Below are positions 37,151 to 49,603 of a stretch of DNA of 64,000 nt, piece by piece (the first letter of the stretch is position 1; every line of letters starts with the position of its first letter). A program made the position numbers and the translations under genes. The DNA comes from Marsupella aquatica (lineage: Eukaryota; Marchantiophyta). The stretch is taken from positions 19,840,001 through 19,904,000 of the forward strand of contig OZ316894.1 in assembly GCA_973895155.1 (NCBI GenBank). The letters are read 5' to 3'. The notes beneath the pieces are model-generated. The model was not told the origin of the DNA and ran no database searches. It worked only from the letters and a program-made list of their open reading frames with translations.

Positions 37151-38223
37151 ACCAGAAAACCCTTCTCACTCGTGACTCTCAGCTTCAGAGTATTATCCGT
37201 TGAACCCGCAAGATTTGCCAACGCCCGTGCTGCTTGTTTTTGTAAATCACGGTGCTCATCCTGTGACAAGCAATTCACCAGGCCACCCAGAGACCCCTCC
37301 GCATCGGCAACTCTCAACTTCAGAGCATTATCGGATGAACCGGCAAGATTTGCCAACGCCGATGCTGCTTGTTTTTGTAAACCGTGGTGCTCATCCTGTG
37401 ACAAGCAATTCGCCAGGCCAACCAGAGCCCCCTCCGCATCGGCAACTCTCAACTTCAGAGCATTATCGGATTGACCGGCAAGATTTGCCAACGCCCGTGC
37501 TGCCTGTCTTTGTAAATCACGGTGGTCATTTTGTGACAAACAATTCACCAGGCCAACCAGAGCCCCCTCCGCATCGGCAACTCTCAACTTCGGAGCATTA
37601 TCCGATGAACAGGCAAGATTTGTCAACACCCATGCTGCTTGTTCTTGTAAATCACGATGCTCATCCTGTGACAAGCAATTCACCAGGCCAACCAGAGCCC
37701 CCTCCGCATCGGCAACTCTCAACTTCAGAGTATCGGAGTGACAAGCAAGAGTTCCCAACGCCCGTGCTGCCTGGCCTTGTAAATCACGGTGGTCATTTTG
37801 TGACAAGCAATTCACCAGGCCAACCAGAGCCTCCGCATTGGCAACTCTCAAGTTCAGAGCATTATCGGATGAACGGGCAAGATTTGCTAACGCCCCTGCT
37901 GCTTGTTCTTGTAAATCACGGTGGTCATTTTGTGACAAATAGTTCGCCAGGCCAACCAGACCCCCTCCGCATTGGCAACTCTTAGCACAAGAGCATTATC
38001 GGTCGAACTAGCAAGATTTGCCAACGCCCCTGCTGCTACTTCTTGTGAATCAGGGTTCTCATCCTGTGACAAGCAATTCACCAGGCCAACCAGAGCCCCT
38101 TTCTCATTGGCGAGCCTGAACAATAGAGCATCATCGCCCGTAGATGCAAGATTTGCCAAAGCGTGTGCCGCGTAAAGTTGTAGGGTAGGCTTGGATTGCT
38201 GACACAAGCAATTCACAAGACTG
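37151..38223 (-). repeat. armadillo repeat array of copy 2, 8 units
   Basis: The marker ACCAG (or a close variant) stands at 37151, 37286, 37421, 37556, 37691, 37823, 37955 and 38089: spacings 135, 135, 135, 135, 132, 132 and 134. The two 132 steps are single-codon losses and the 134 step is the frameshift. Units encode GALVGLVNCLSQ, then NDHRDLQ or DEHRDLQ, then AARALANLAGSSDNALKLR. There are fewer and more varied units than the 15 of copy 1. Confidence 0.9.
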
Positions 38224-41200
38224 GTGAGTAGGCCCTCCTTGTTGACAATTACTCGTTGAATCTGAATTTCTTGCGAGAATGCTAAGCCACTCAATGAATT
38301 AGCCGCATTTTCTGCAAATGCATCCGATTCCCAATCGGGGAGGGTGAGTGAGTGTAGTAGCACGTCCAAAACACCCGAAGTGTTTCCAACCAGGATTGCT
38401 GAGTTGTCATATGAAGCCTTCCAACAAACAAGACACAATGTTTTGGAGGCCGCCTCTTGGACACTACTCTGGAAACCCTCCTTTAAATTCAAAAGGTCAA
38501 CTACAGTCTGCAGAAAGGTGACTGTATGTTCGTTGAGCAGTGGCGTATCTTCTATGGACGAAATGTGCATAATAAACGCGAGGGTGGCCAACTGTACGGA
38601 AGGACAAGCACCGCAGGTAAGTGATGTTGTCGTTATCTAGGCGGCAGTTGCATATGAAGTTGAGAAGGACCTGTAATAAAAGAAAGGGAATCACAATGCC
38701 GAGGAATTAAATTCAATGACAATTATAGATCAGAACTGTCATATGATTGTTTTCTTTTGAAAATTAATTCCCTCAAATAGAAAGAAGGCAGAGAAAACGT
38801 ATCGAAGAGACAGCTTTCGGACTACTCTAAAAATCATGCTTTTATTAAGACTCTCGTACAGTTTCGTATATAAAATGTAGCATGTACGTCTGGCTATTTA
38901 ACAATATTTGTATACACAAGACGCCCAGGTTCTACTAAGGAAATCAAACGCCTGAATTTCATTGAAAAAGTCGAATTTGTATCTTTTCCAGAATGATAAT
39001 GGTCATATTGATTTCCGCAAGAGTTACCTACTTCGTACGAAGAATAGCTGAAGAATACATATGAAGTCTGACTCAATCTGTCACGCACTTGGGTCCATTA
39101 TGAACATGTGAACTGCTAGATTCTGTGAGAGGAAGTACTAGAATTATTGACATGATTCTCTTCAATCAGAAATGTTCCAGTCGACTTCAAGAGATCTCTA
39201 GAACTACTCGATTTATATTAATATTATACTGTAGAGAGAGTAACATTTAGAGGGAAGCACATCTTCAAGGGTGGCAGGAGAAATACCTTTCTGACACGCC
39301 ACTTGTCCATTTCCGTCCATTGCCCCTCCTCTTCAGACTTGTCCAAGAGCCATATCAATGGCTCGATAGCTTTCCTCCTTAGATCCTTTATGGTATCATC
39401 AGAATCTACAAGATTGGCTATTTCGGAAGCCTTTGTCATGGCCCGCCTCACAACTGGATCTGTGTGACAGCCATCAAAGTATAGAGCGCAAAGAGTGATT
39501 CTCACTCTCACTCTCACCTCGTCACTCTCTACTATTTCTATTTCATTACCTACTAATTCCGTTTCAGGAGCCTGATGCTTGATGTGATGCTTGACCCAGG
39601 TGAAAAACTGTCATCACCAAACAATGCCCCAATCACATCCCTGACTTCCTGTTTGCCCACTACATGCCGTTCCATATAAAGTTTCACCAGAGACTGTAGG
39701 GACCACGCGGGAGTGTCCTCCTCATTTTCTTCCTTGCCCACATTCATCTTGGATGCCAATGTATCAGCTTTACGCTTCAATAGTTCTCTCATCCATAATT
39801 CATCTGTTGACCTTGTGAATGAAGAGCCTGACATGTTCTTCATACCAGCACAAAAAAGTCGAAGAACCTCTTCGGGAACAGATTCTGCTTTACATGCATA
39901 CATCAAGAAGAGTATCCGCTTGGCATCCCTGGTTTCGAGAGATTCTAGACAAAGCTTCATAGCCCCCCACAGGCTTCTAGGTGTAGCAGTCTCATCGTCT
40001 AACACGATAGTCGTAGCTTTAGAGTCTAGTAACTCAGATAATTCCTTCCAAGCATCTCGCCAAGCCCTTTTATTCTTCTTATCTGCCTTGTAGGAAAAGG
40101 TACTGGCCAAACAGGCCAAAGCTAAAGGATTTCCATCAGTTGCTTGGATCATTTTATCTGCATACTCCTGCATTGAGACAATTTAAGAAGAAACACGATT
40201 TTTTATACCAGTTAGTCGCTAAGGAGAGTGACGACTAAAAGAACAATTACGTCAATCACAAATAATTATGCGACTACAATATAAGATTTGCTTTGAGGGC
40301 AACTGACCTGTATGTTGTCAGGAAATTTGTTACTCTCCAGCCCCACAAGGGAGGCAAGGATGTTTCTCGCTTCCTCTTTGGAAGCTTCGTCCATCGTAAT
40401 AAGCACAGAGGCATCTTTAAAGTCTTCACATAAATTAGACCTCTGGGAAGTGATGAGAATCTTATCATCTTTGCCGTCTCTGGCAGCCTTCCACATTTCA
40501 TACACAAACTGCTTATCGGAAACGCCATCTAGGATCATCAAAATCTTCTGGCCAGCAAAAACATTGTGGAGAGCGTTGGCGATTCTAGATTTTGAGCCAA
40601 CATTCTCCCCAGATTTTGACATGTTTTCCACGGCTAAACTAGCGGGAGAAAGGTGCTCCAAGATTTCATACTGCTTGGTGGCAAGATTAGATATGGAACT
40701 ATTGCCACACGACACAAATAGTACATGATCAAACACGTTGCTTTTTTCTCCAAATTGCCCATAGCGCTCACAGATATATCTGGCTAGGGTGGACTTGCCT
40801 TTACCTACGCCACCATGTAATAATATCATGCGAGCCCCGCTCTGAGAATCTTCAATTGCGTTAATGACCGCAGACTGTGTCTTTTCTATCGGAACGTACT
40901 TGTTACTGTTATTGTGGATAACTGTAGGCATGGCTCGATTCTTGCCTTCTTCTCGCATGAGACCAGAGAATTCCCCTTCGTCCTTGATTTTTTTGAGATA
41001 CTTTCAAGGTCTTGGATTACCATCTGAAATGTCTTTTCTAACTTTTCTGGGAAGAGTGTCAAGTTCACTTTCGCATAAAACCACCAGAATTGGGAACAGC
41101 ACTGGTTATCGTCCACGCTTTTCTCCAACTTTTTTAATCTTGCTTCTGCCCTCTTCAGTGCCAATTCGGCTTTCTTTAATGTCTTCATCATAGTGCTCTC

Positions 41201-41416
41201 CACAGGTTGCTGATGGATGCGGACTTGCTTCTCATAGAAAGAAAGCTTTGACCGGAGTATCGTCGCTTCACTTTGATACTCGACTGACACAGTGAACCAG
41301 TCTTCTTTGAAATTCTCAATCTTTGACACAATGTCACGAATTGAACCGCATACAGTAACGACTTCCTTCACTGCGTCCATTGACTCTGTACGACACGGTA
41401 GGCGATGGAAAGACAT

Positions 41417-42160
41417 TAGCAATTACCAAAGTATAAAACAAAGCTAGGTGAAGCTCGCAATGAACGTAGTGGCTTGCTACTAACTGTACGTATGCCTGCG
41501 AGGCCACTGTATCCGTATAGCCATACCCAAATCGATTTCGCTACTACCAAGGACATCAAAGAAGCATTGCAGAGATTAAGTATAATTGCTTGATGGAATG
41601 ACTTTACCCGCGTAATCAGTTCTTCCTCCGAGTTTTATGTCTTCAAAATCGGGACAACGCTGCCTCCTCACGATTCAGGACTTCTTTCGGAAGAACCGAT
41701 TAACCACTTACTAGTTGGACAAAACCTCTCCTCACCACTTCCGACTCGACATTGTGAAATGCTCAGCTGTTCAGCAAAAGATTTAGTCAACAGTTACTCC
41801 CACCAAGCGTTTTCAAGAGAGTTCAATATTAAAATTTGTTGCATGTTTACAGAAGGGAGATCATAAGCATGACCAAGATGATGCTGAGCAGGATCGTTTA
41901 GTTGCGGGACCTTCAATGTGAATTTTGAAAGCTAGTGCGGCACTACTGTAGCACTGGAGGAGCGTACATCAAGTATTGAACGTCCAGATGTCGGCATCGA
42001 AAATAGTTGAGGGAAAACGAGTGAAAAGCTTAAGAAAGGTGGGTCCACATCTGCTTGTAGGTGGGCAACCTCAGCGTACAGCGCTAAATTATGCATCCTC
42101 AGTCATGAACAGGGACGAGTCCACGTGATTCTCGTGGTGGGCCATTCACGACTTCTTTCT
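41417..42160. other. upstream region of NB-ARC copy 2
   Basis: Matches 18574-19157 and then, after the CATCG junction at 41996-42000, 20485-20648 of unit 1. No gene. Ends at the LINE insertion site CTTCTTTCT (42152-42160). Confidence 0.5.
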
Positions 42161-42487
42161 TTTTTTTGTCTTGAAAGAACCAATTGAATTCCATTCAAAA
42201 AGTAAACATACAAAAAGGGGGGCCCAAAAGGCACCAACCCAAAGGACCAAAGGTCGAAGCGCTAAGACCGGGGAGGCCGGTACCAGGGAAGAAGCTGGCC
42301 CCCAAAAGGAAGGCGCCTAAACAAGTAATTTAGAGACTACAGCCAGAGCAGCAAACTCCTAAAGACTGGCCAGTGACTGGCCAGTGATCAGGTTCCGGCG
42401 GGGTTCCTTCCAGTGGGTCCGTGAGAGAGCAAGAGCTCAATCAGTCAGTCTGCAGTGCAACTTCCAAACCTGAGATAAGATTCTGAT

Positions 42488-45400
42488 TCACGGGGGACGT
42501 GGAGGGACAGGTGGAACTTGGAGAGCTTCATCGTGGATCTCCCACAGGCCTACCCAGGTGCCGTAGTTAAAGGACATCTCATTTCGGGCCTCTCTTGGGG
42601 TGGTCTTGCCAGCCCTAATGCGGACTCTGTGTCGTGCCCAGTCCTTTCGGAGGTAAATTCCGAGTCGATGCCAGGATTTCCGAATAACCCCCTGTGGGTT
42701 AGGTCTGATGTGTTCAAAAAAATGTGTGCTTCTGTCCTTCCACACATTCCAACAAATGATAGCCCGTAGGGTATGCCAAAGCTTTACCGGTGTATCCCAC
42801 TCATCAGGAAGTGGCACTCCAACAAAAATGTGTGCGGGCTGAAGGCGAATTGAGTTGCCCGGGCTAGAGAATGCACAAAGCTGGAGAACACATTCCACCC
42901 ATCTCCAAATGATCTGAGACTGATGACAACTCCATATGCAGTGAAGTATGTCTTCCTGTTGATCCAGTCCACACCGGGTGCACCAAGTGCTGGAATCGGA
43001 GGGTGGTAGCCGCGGAAATCTCCAATGTTGTGTTGCCGGGATCCTGTAAATCAACTGGCACAAGTAGCAATTTTCACTAGCAGCCCGAAAAGGTAGCCAA
43101 GTATCAGCCCATAGCGTAAGTGGATCCGGTCTCCAGTTCAAGCTGATGGCCCATTTCTGCACCGCTTTGTGAAGGGATCCAGAAGTTGTACCTTGAATTT
43201 CCCTCAGATGTGCAGTGTGGGTGTCCAGAAAGGGAAGCCCATCTTTCCACTCATATTGTAGCAGGGGTGAAAGGGATCCCAGAGGTCTGCCAATCCGCTG
43301 CTTGAGAATGGGAGCTCTACCGTGTGATCTCACCAGAACCCGGTGTAGAACGGTATCGATCGGGGGAGTTGAGTTGACTGATTTGTAGAGGAGTCCATTT
43401 GCCACCTTGAAGGTCTGCCGTGGATGTGAAGTATCATTAAATCTCTGCCATTGGGTTGTGACCCGATTCCGCTGTATTTGGTATTCCCAAATGAACAGAG
43501 TTCCACAGGGCATGATGGCTTCCATAAAGATAGGAACGAGTTGCTCAGGCTCGCCATGTAGTTCTGGTACACTCCTGAGGTTGGCAATAAGCTTGCGGTA
43601 GGCACGGGCGCAATTCCCTGGGAGTATCAAATTCGGGCCTGTCTCCCATTCGATGAAACTTCCCTGTACATCAAGGACATCCTGCATGGAAATAAATCCT
43701 GCCCTCCTGATTTTCCTCTGTGGATTGCTACGGCATTTGGCTGCATTAGCATGGACGTGATTGATGTGGGGGTCCAAAGAGGAAGATCACGCCATCCTTC
43801 TAAATGAGCAGGGGGTGTGGGACGGAGGTTCTTCTTGATGACGTTCCACCCTGTACAAACATTGGTCCAAACCTTCGAACCATTGTGTGGCAATGTGTGG
43901 CAGTGTGAGAATACCCACGAGAAGTCCTCCCCTCCCCATTTCTGCTTAGAGAGTTGTTTAATCTCGTGCTGTAGAATTCGACGCAGTGGGTGATCTCCTT
44001 CGGCCAGTGCCCAAGTGATGAAATTGCCTGCCAATGCCCTGAATTGCGCCACCAATGAGATAAGTCCTAGTCCCCCCAGCCGCTTCGGTCGAGTGATAGT
44101 AGCAAAGGCAACCCTCGATCGGGCCTTCTCGTTCTGCCCTGCCCACACGAAGGCAGTGATTTTCTTCTGAAGTGTAGCCAGGGTGTGCAGCTGCCCAGTC
44201 CAGACCGTGAGCATAAACCAAAGAGTGCTCATGACTAAATGGTTAGCGACCGTGACACGAGCAATAAGGGACCCCGAACTCCGACGGACCTTGTCTAGTC
44301 TGGATTCAAGCTTCTCCGCTAAGGAAAGCACCATTTGTTCTTCAGAGATACTCTGTGCCACGGGAATTCCTAAGAGCTTAGTGGCGGTGGCTTTGGTCTC
44401 CCAACTCCAGGGCAAACGCCTGAATTGAATCGGGAGTCTGCGTGGGGAAATAAATGCTGCTTGCGTTTTCTCCCAGATGCAAACGAGTCCGGATGCTGAG
44501 CCAAAACGGTCCAAGATCTGCTTACAATTGTCAACATTCTCCATGAAAGCGCGAATGAGCATAGCCAAGTCGTCTGCATATAAATTGTGCACATTGTGTA
44601 CGCGTACAGGTTGAATGTCGACACCCTGAATGGTCCCCCTATCGACCGCCCATTGTATCATCCTGCTAAGGGCATCAATTGCAATAAGGAACAAAAGAGG
44701 TGATAGGGGGCATCCTGTCTGACCGATCGGGCTAGACCAAAGGGTGAAGCCATTCTCCCATTGAGAAGTACTGCCGAGGATGCTGAGGCATGAGTAGCTC
44801 CCAAAAATTTCATGAGTAGCCCGTCGAAGCCAACTTTCCCCATGAGAGCCATCAAGAAAGGCCATTCAAGTTTGTCGAAAGCCTTGGTTACGTCTAATTT
44901 CATCAGAATGTAATCCAGGCCAGAGACGTGAGCATGGTGTAACATTTCGTTGAGTAGCATCAAGGAATGGTGAATATTCCGACCTGGTAGAAAGGCAAAT
45001 TGCTGTGGTGAGATGAACCTTTGTAGGACTGGAATCAGACGTAGCTGAAAGGCCTTCGCGCCAATCTTGTAAACCACATTCAGCAAAGTAATGGGCCTTT
45101 TGTTGGTCAAGTACCGCTGATCATCCTTCTTCTGTAGGAGTACAATGAATCCCCTAGTAATCGCATCAGAGAAAACCCCCTCAGCCATTTCTTGCGTAAG
45201 CGCACCAAGCAGAGAGGGACCCACAGTGTCCCAATGCGCCACAAAAAACTCCACCGGTACCCCATCTGGACCCGGGCATTTGTTGCACGCCAGCGCTGCC
45301 GCAGCCTTTCCAAGCTCCTCCAACGTGAAAGGCTCATTCAGCATCTCCTGGTCCTCCCTTGTGATTCTTGTTTTTTGCAGCTCCAGAACCCTTGCAATGT

Positions 45401-46783
45401 GTTCCCACTGTGGACCCGCAGATTGGCCCAAGATATCCTTGAAAAAAGTAGTGGCAGTATCAGCCATCCCGTCCCAATCGCTGACTAGCAGATTCTCCTT
45501 AGTGAAAAGTTGAGTGATTTCGTTTTTCATGGCCAATCCTTTGAAAGTTCTGAAGAAAAACTTGGAGCATTTTTCCCCATCGCCAATCCACCGGGACTGC
45601 AGAATGTTGTCCATCCACTGGACTTTCTCAGCCTCAAATTCCTGCACCAATGTTTCAGCCGCCTTCAGAGCATCTTGATTTTGAGCTATGTGTGGGTCCC
45701 TCTCGAATTGAAGCTGTGCCTGGGTGAGCGATGTACGAAGTTGTGTTTCCCGCAAGCGTCTCTCCAGGGCCTTCCTTTTCCCCCAGCTTCTGTCAAACTT
45801 CCGTGCCTTCCCCAGACAATGAACAAGAGTCTTAGCTGCCGATAAACCTCCTCTACAACAAAGCTCTCTCTCTCTTTTCCACATTCTTTCCATGCGCTCC
45901 TGGTACTCCGCCTGCTTCTGGTGGCTGACGTTCATGCGGTGTTGTGAGGGACGCTTGACAGGCACCACCGGGGTGATCAAAGCAATGACAGGGGCATGAT
46001 CCGACAAGGGGATCCCAGGAATTATAGTGGAAGAGATATCGAATTTAGCACTAACCCCCCCCCCCTGGAGGCATAAATTCTGTCAAGCCTCCTCAGAACT
46101 CGGCCTTCCAGGTTTTGTGGTTGTTGCATGGCAGGGGCATGGCGAAATCTTCTCTTATTATCCCAACTGAAGCGGAGATGTCCTTGTTGCTCCTGGAATG
46201 AGTCCACTAGGTGAAGTCGCCTCACGAGATGGCGCCAAGCTCGCCTTTCACTGCCCGATATAGTTGTGCTTGGCCCCCCTCTCTGATCGAAAGATTGTTC
46301 AATCATATTAAAATCCCCCATAAGAATCCAGGTGAACGATGGGTCCAGCCGATTGAAAAGCTCCCGCCAGAGGTTTGTCCTCTCCCTAGCCGAGTTTGGT
46401 GCGTAGATTCCAAGAAGACCGACCTTGCCCAGCCCGTCATGCACCAAGCAGCACCAAACAGCTCTCCTTGAGTCAATCACTCCCTCCAAAATGACAAATT
46501 GACGGAGCACCGGTGTAATGGCAAGAGCTATACCCCCCTGGCCAGCATAAACGTTATCATTTCGGATGGAGTGGGCTCCATCCGCCGCAGGCGCACAAAC
46601 CCAGTGTGCAGATCTCCAAACCTCTTGCAATTTGCAGATTCTGCGAGCACGCAGTTTATGCTCCTGAATACACACCACGTTAGGGATATGTTGCAGCCCC
46701 TCCAAGATGAAACGGGCTCGAAGTCTGCGTCTCCGGGAGGCTAAGCCCCGCATGTTGTATGTGAGAATTGTTAGTTTGCACAT
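42488..46783 (-). pseudogene. LINE ORF2: APE endonuclease, reverse transcriptase, zf-RVT
   Basis: Starts with ATG at 46783. Endonuclease motifs in order: TYNMRGL, CIQEHKL, GIYAPN, MGDFNMIEQ, RLDRIYAS and, after a frameshift in a C-run at about 46056-46065, SDHAPVIALITP. RT motifs: NEPFTLEELGKAAAAL, CPGPDGVPVEFF, KRPITLLNVVYKI, QFAFLPGRNIHHSL, LDVTKAFDKLEW, then a shift near 44720 into GCPLSPLLFLIAIDAL and the catalytic LYADDLAML. A further shift near 43800 leads to the C-terminal zinc-binding domain WCTRCGLDQQEDILHCIWSCH, typical of plant L1 elements. The enzyme would nick target DNA and reverse-transcribe the element RNA in place. At least three frameshifts make this copy inactive. Confidence 0.9.
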
Positions 46784-47198
46784 CGGGAGTCGGAGGGATT
46801 CTATGGCAGTGCGTACCTATAGGTATAGGTTCCAATAAGCGCGGTCTTTTGGCACGGGGCTGTATGACCCCCAAGGAGAGAGGCAGCGGGTCTGAGTCAG
46901 TTGCAGAGGATTCTCTCGAAAGCGAACGTTTGCGTATAGTAACGTTTGTCCTGTCAAAAGGAGGTGGTGGGGATGTCGTTCTTTCAATAGGAATCACCGG
47001 TGCAATAGAAGACGTTACCTCCACCTCGACTGTTTGGGGCCTTGCAATCTGTGAGACGGGAGATTCACTGACCTGTGTAGGCCGGACCACCCACACCTTT
47101 TTTCTGGGCCGTCTGTGGGTGATTGGAGTATGTTTGGGAGAGGTAGTATCAATTTGCACAATGGGGAGCACAGTTGATTTGCTGTGCGTAGGTTCCAC
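46680..47198 (-). pseudogene. LINE ORF1 C-terminal fragment
   Basis: Open frame of about 172 codons rich in Pro, Ser, Thr and basic residues (for example RRPRKKVWVVRP, RKRSLSRESSATDSD), overlapping the start of ORF2 by about 100 bases in another frame. Position and composition fit the tail of a LINE ORF1 nucleic-acid-binding protein; no zinc knuckle remains. The beginning is missing, in line with 5' truncation. Confidence 0.5.
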
Positions 47199-47308
47199 AC
47201 TGCCAATTTTCTCGTTGGAATGGACAGCCTGCAGACTCCTGCTTGCTCGAGATATATCGTCTGTAGTGTTGTCGCGTTTCCTAGGATACTTGGTGGCGGC
47301 TTCTTTCT

Positions 47309-48325
47309 CTCAGAGATGGATGCAATAAAGTGACGAAGAAGCGTAGATCTGAGGATTCTCCCTCTATGATTCCTGTCATTTAGTTAATTGAAAGGTGCAG
47401 GTTCAAGACAGTGTCCTTGCGTTAGTTCATGTTCCAGCACCGCAAATGACCGGCCGTATAGAAACTGAATTCTTTGAAAACCTTCTGTCAGCAAGAATAC
47501 TCTAAAAAACTGGTGATCTTTGCCTGACATAAGGGTGTCATACTGTCATTTCACCAAAGAGCGTAATTCCACCATTCAGGGCTATGGTCCCTGAAGAGTC
47601 ATTTATGACTCTCCGTACCCGCTGCCTCGTGCTTCTGCCCGATCCCTGAGAGAAGGTAAAAACTTTCTCACAGCAGGCTCTGCTGCAGTGGTAGCCCACT
47701 AGAGTGGGGAGGAGGATTTTGAGGGTTCGAAATTTCCTGGATGCAGTGCTCTATGAACGTACCCCTCCCGGGATGAATGGGGGGTGCAGGTAACTTTAAT
47801 GACATTTACAGAAATTGACAGCAGTTTTCAGTATTTTTTTGGGCAGCATACCGATACGGACAAGCAGCATATGGTCCGCAAGTCCAGGGATTAGTTTCCC
47901 TGAATTCTACTTGAGTTTGACTTTGCTCACGAATCTGGTATCGACCCGATTGCCACTTTAGCTTGGGACGAGTATCAACCATTTGATAAGTCCATAATCT
48001 TCTTTAAAGGAGTTGGTTTAGACAAATCAATTGTGCGCGAAATATAGAGGACACTCTAAAGGTGGGCAATATAAATGTTATGATGAGGATAAAACCTGTT
48101 CATGTCCAGTGTAATCTTTAAGGTTTTTCTTTATTAGCCAAAGTGGCTAAAGTCAAAGAATGTGGTTGAAGGAGAAGATGTTAGGAATATTTTTTATCTG
48201 AAAATCCCAAATTATTTTCTGACTGTTAGATCTCCCTAGATTTAAGGATGAGGTAAAATTCTGGTTAATGGGACCTGTGACTAGGTGAGAAACTGGCAAA
48301 TGTGACATTCAAAAAACTAGAGACT
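47309..48325. other. conserved non-coding block (unit 2)
   Basis: Continues the unit 1 match after the LINE and corresponds to 20649-21673 with few substitutions. No gene. Homology ends at AGAGACT, where the copia element begins. Confidence 0.5.
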
Positions 48326-48435
48326 TGTCAAAGCCTGAATGAGAATGAGTACGTGTATAGTCAGGAATGTGAGTACATATAGGGTGGTCGGATGACCGGC
48401 TGGTCTGGTCGTCCGGTCAGAGGTAGAGTCTAACA
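48326..48435 (-). repeat. putative copia 3' LTR (about 110 bp)
   Basis: Runs from TGTCAAAG to CTAACA, so it has TG...CA ends, directly outside the polypurine tract. Unit 1 homology stops exactly at its outer edge. It is short for a copia LTR and has no partner copy, so the assignment is tentative. Confidence 0.35.
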
Positions 48436-48446
48436 CTCCCCTTTGG
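48436..48446 (-). other. putative polypurine tract of copia element
   Basis: Minus strand reads CCAAAGGGGAG immediately before TGTTAG, the expected position for plus-strand priming next to a 3' LTR. Nearby (about 48540) is the TGCCTCGTTAAAAA-type stretch that I have seen described in plant copia 3' ends. Confidence 0.45.
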
Positions 48447-48747
48447 ATATATAGTGACAACTATATAGACAACATAGACTATACTAATTATATCATGTTC
48501 GTAGGAAATACATGATATAAGTACAAGCGAGGTAGACTGCCTCGTTAAAAAACCTTTATTAACTCTAGCTTAGTAAAAACTCTACCAGTGTAGCAGAGAA
48601 AAAATATGAGTGCTAAAGGAAAAAGAGTGCAGCCTAACAGTCCTCGTCGTAATAAATGTCAATGTTAAGTAAAGTTAGATGCTATAGTAAATCTAGCTTT
48701 AATATTTGTCTCAATAGTAGGTCGTCAACATCATGTCATCAGCAGCA

Positions 48748-49590
48748 TCAATCGTCATGTGGAGTAGCAGCCTCCACGATCATCATGCGTCGCACGCTCC
48801 GTAGTCCAATCGCCTGGCAGTGTTGGTGGTGAACTGATGGCGATAGTGATTTGGTGAAGAGATCCGCACAGTTGTCTGCACTTGAAATCTGCAAAATGTT
48901 GATCTCTTTTCCGTGTAACTCGTGGGTGTAGAAAAACTTTGGAGCTATATGCTTCACGCGATCGCCTTTGATGAATCATTTTGTGATCTGCTATATACAT
49001 GCTGTGTTATCCTCAAAAATGTTAGTAGGCTTCGTTAGTGGTGGTAGGCCGCATTTGGTGTTGATGTGGTTTATAAAGGATCGTAACCAAACGGCTTCAT
49101 GACTAGCCTCATGTAGAGCTAAGATTTAGGGTTCGATGAGGTTGCTGTTAGGGTCTGTTTCACGCTTTTCCAAGAAAAGATGATACCCCCTATAGTAAAA
49201 ACATATCCGGTTTGGAATTTTGCGGTATCAGTGTCAAAGAGCTATCCAGCATCCGCATATCCTATGAGCTCGTGGTTTGCACCGAATGGGTAAAATAACC
49301 CGGTATCGGTGGTTCCACGCAGGTACCTAAATACTGCTTAACTCTGTTCCAGTGTCTGGCTGTGGGAGTTGCACTGTGTCTAGTTAGTAAGTTAACTACA
49401 AATGCAATGTCTGGTCGGGTCTGATTTGCTAAATACATTAATGCTCCTATCACAGAAAGATATGGGGTTTCTGGTCCTAATAGTGGTTCATGTTCTTCGC
49501 GCTTGCGGAAAACATCAGCATTGTTTTCTAATGAACGTACTACCATTGGTGACGTCAATGGGTGTGCTAGGTTCATATTGAACTGTTTTA
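48748..49590 (-). pseudogene. copia RNase H (broken)
   Basis: The frame 49576-49262 has GALMYLANQTRPDIAFVVNLL and HWNRVKQYL, the start of the copia RNase H region. A decayed stretch (49000-49260) follows, then HIAPKFFYTHELHGKEI and DNCADLFTKSL (48957-48748), the conserved C-terminal end with its ADxFTKxL motif. Interrupted by frameshifts. Confidence 0.8.
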
Positions 49591-49603
49591 GGATCTTGTC
49601 GGT

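Larger units (their letters stand above)
35289..41416 (-). pseudogene. NB-ARC - armadillo - TPR gene, copy 2 (multiply frameshifted)
   Basis: Same exon plan as copy 1: exons 41416-40308, 40167-39287, 38670-36884 and about 35667-35289. The P-loop GGVGKGKST, KILMILDGVSD, GNPLAL, ARM repeats (SQNDHRDLQ type) and TPR helices (GDFQGALDDANEAF) are all recognisable. By comparison with copy 1 it has a 1-nt loss in a T-run near 40990, about 13 nt lost near 39574, about 8 nt lost near 38612, 1 nt lost near 37961, 1 nt lost at the exon 4 edge near 35664 and about 5 nt lost near 35451. Each breaks the frame. Its ARM C-terminal part (IDPTIAKRVGLLSRQLDAYTLR) is more complete than in copy 1, so it preserves ancestral sequence that copy 1 has lost. 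Probably not functional. Confidence 0.85.
42161..47299 (-). mobile_element. L1-like LINE, about 5.1 kb, inserted in unit 2
   Basis: Non-LTR retrotransposon on the minus strand. Its 3' end carries a short poly(A) (T-run 42160-42167 on plus) and the element is bracketed by CTTCTTTCT at 42152-42160 and 47300-47308, a 9-bp target-site duplication. Unit 1 has the empty site at 20640-20648. ORF2 has endonuclease, RT and zinc-finger parts; an ORF1 remnant is at the 5' end. The 5' end at 47299 lies in coding-like sequence, so it is probably 5'-truncated, as is usual for L1. Confidence 0.93.
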
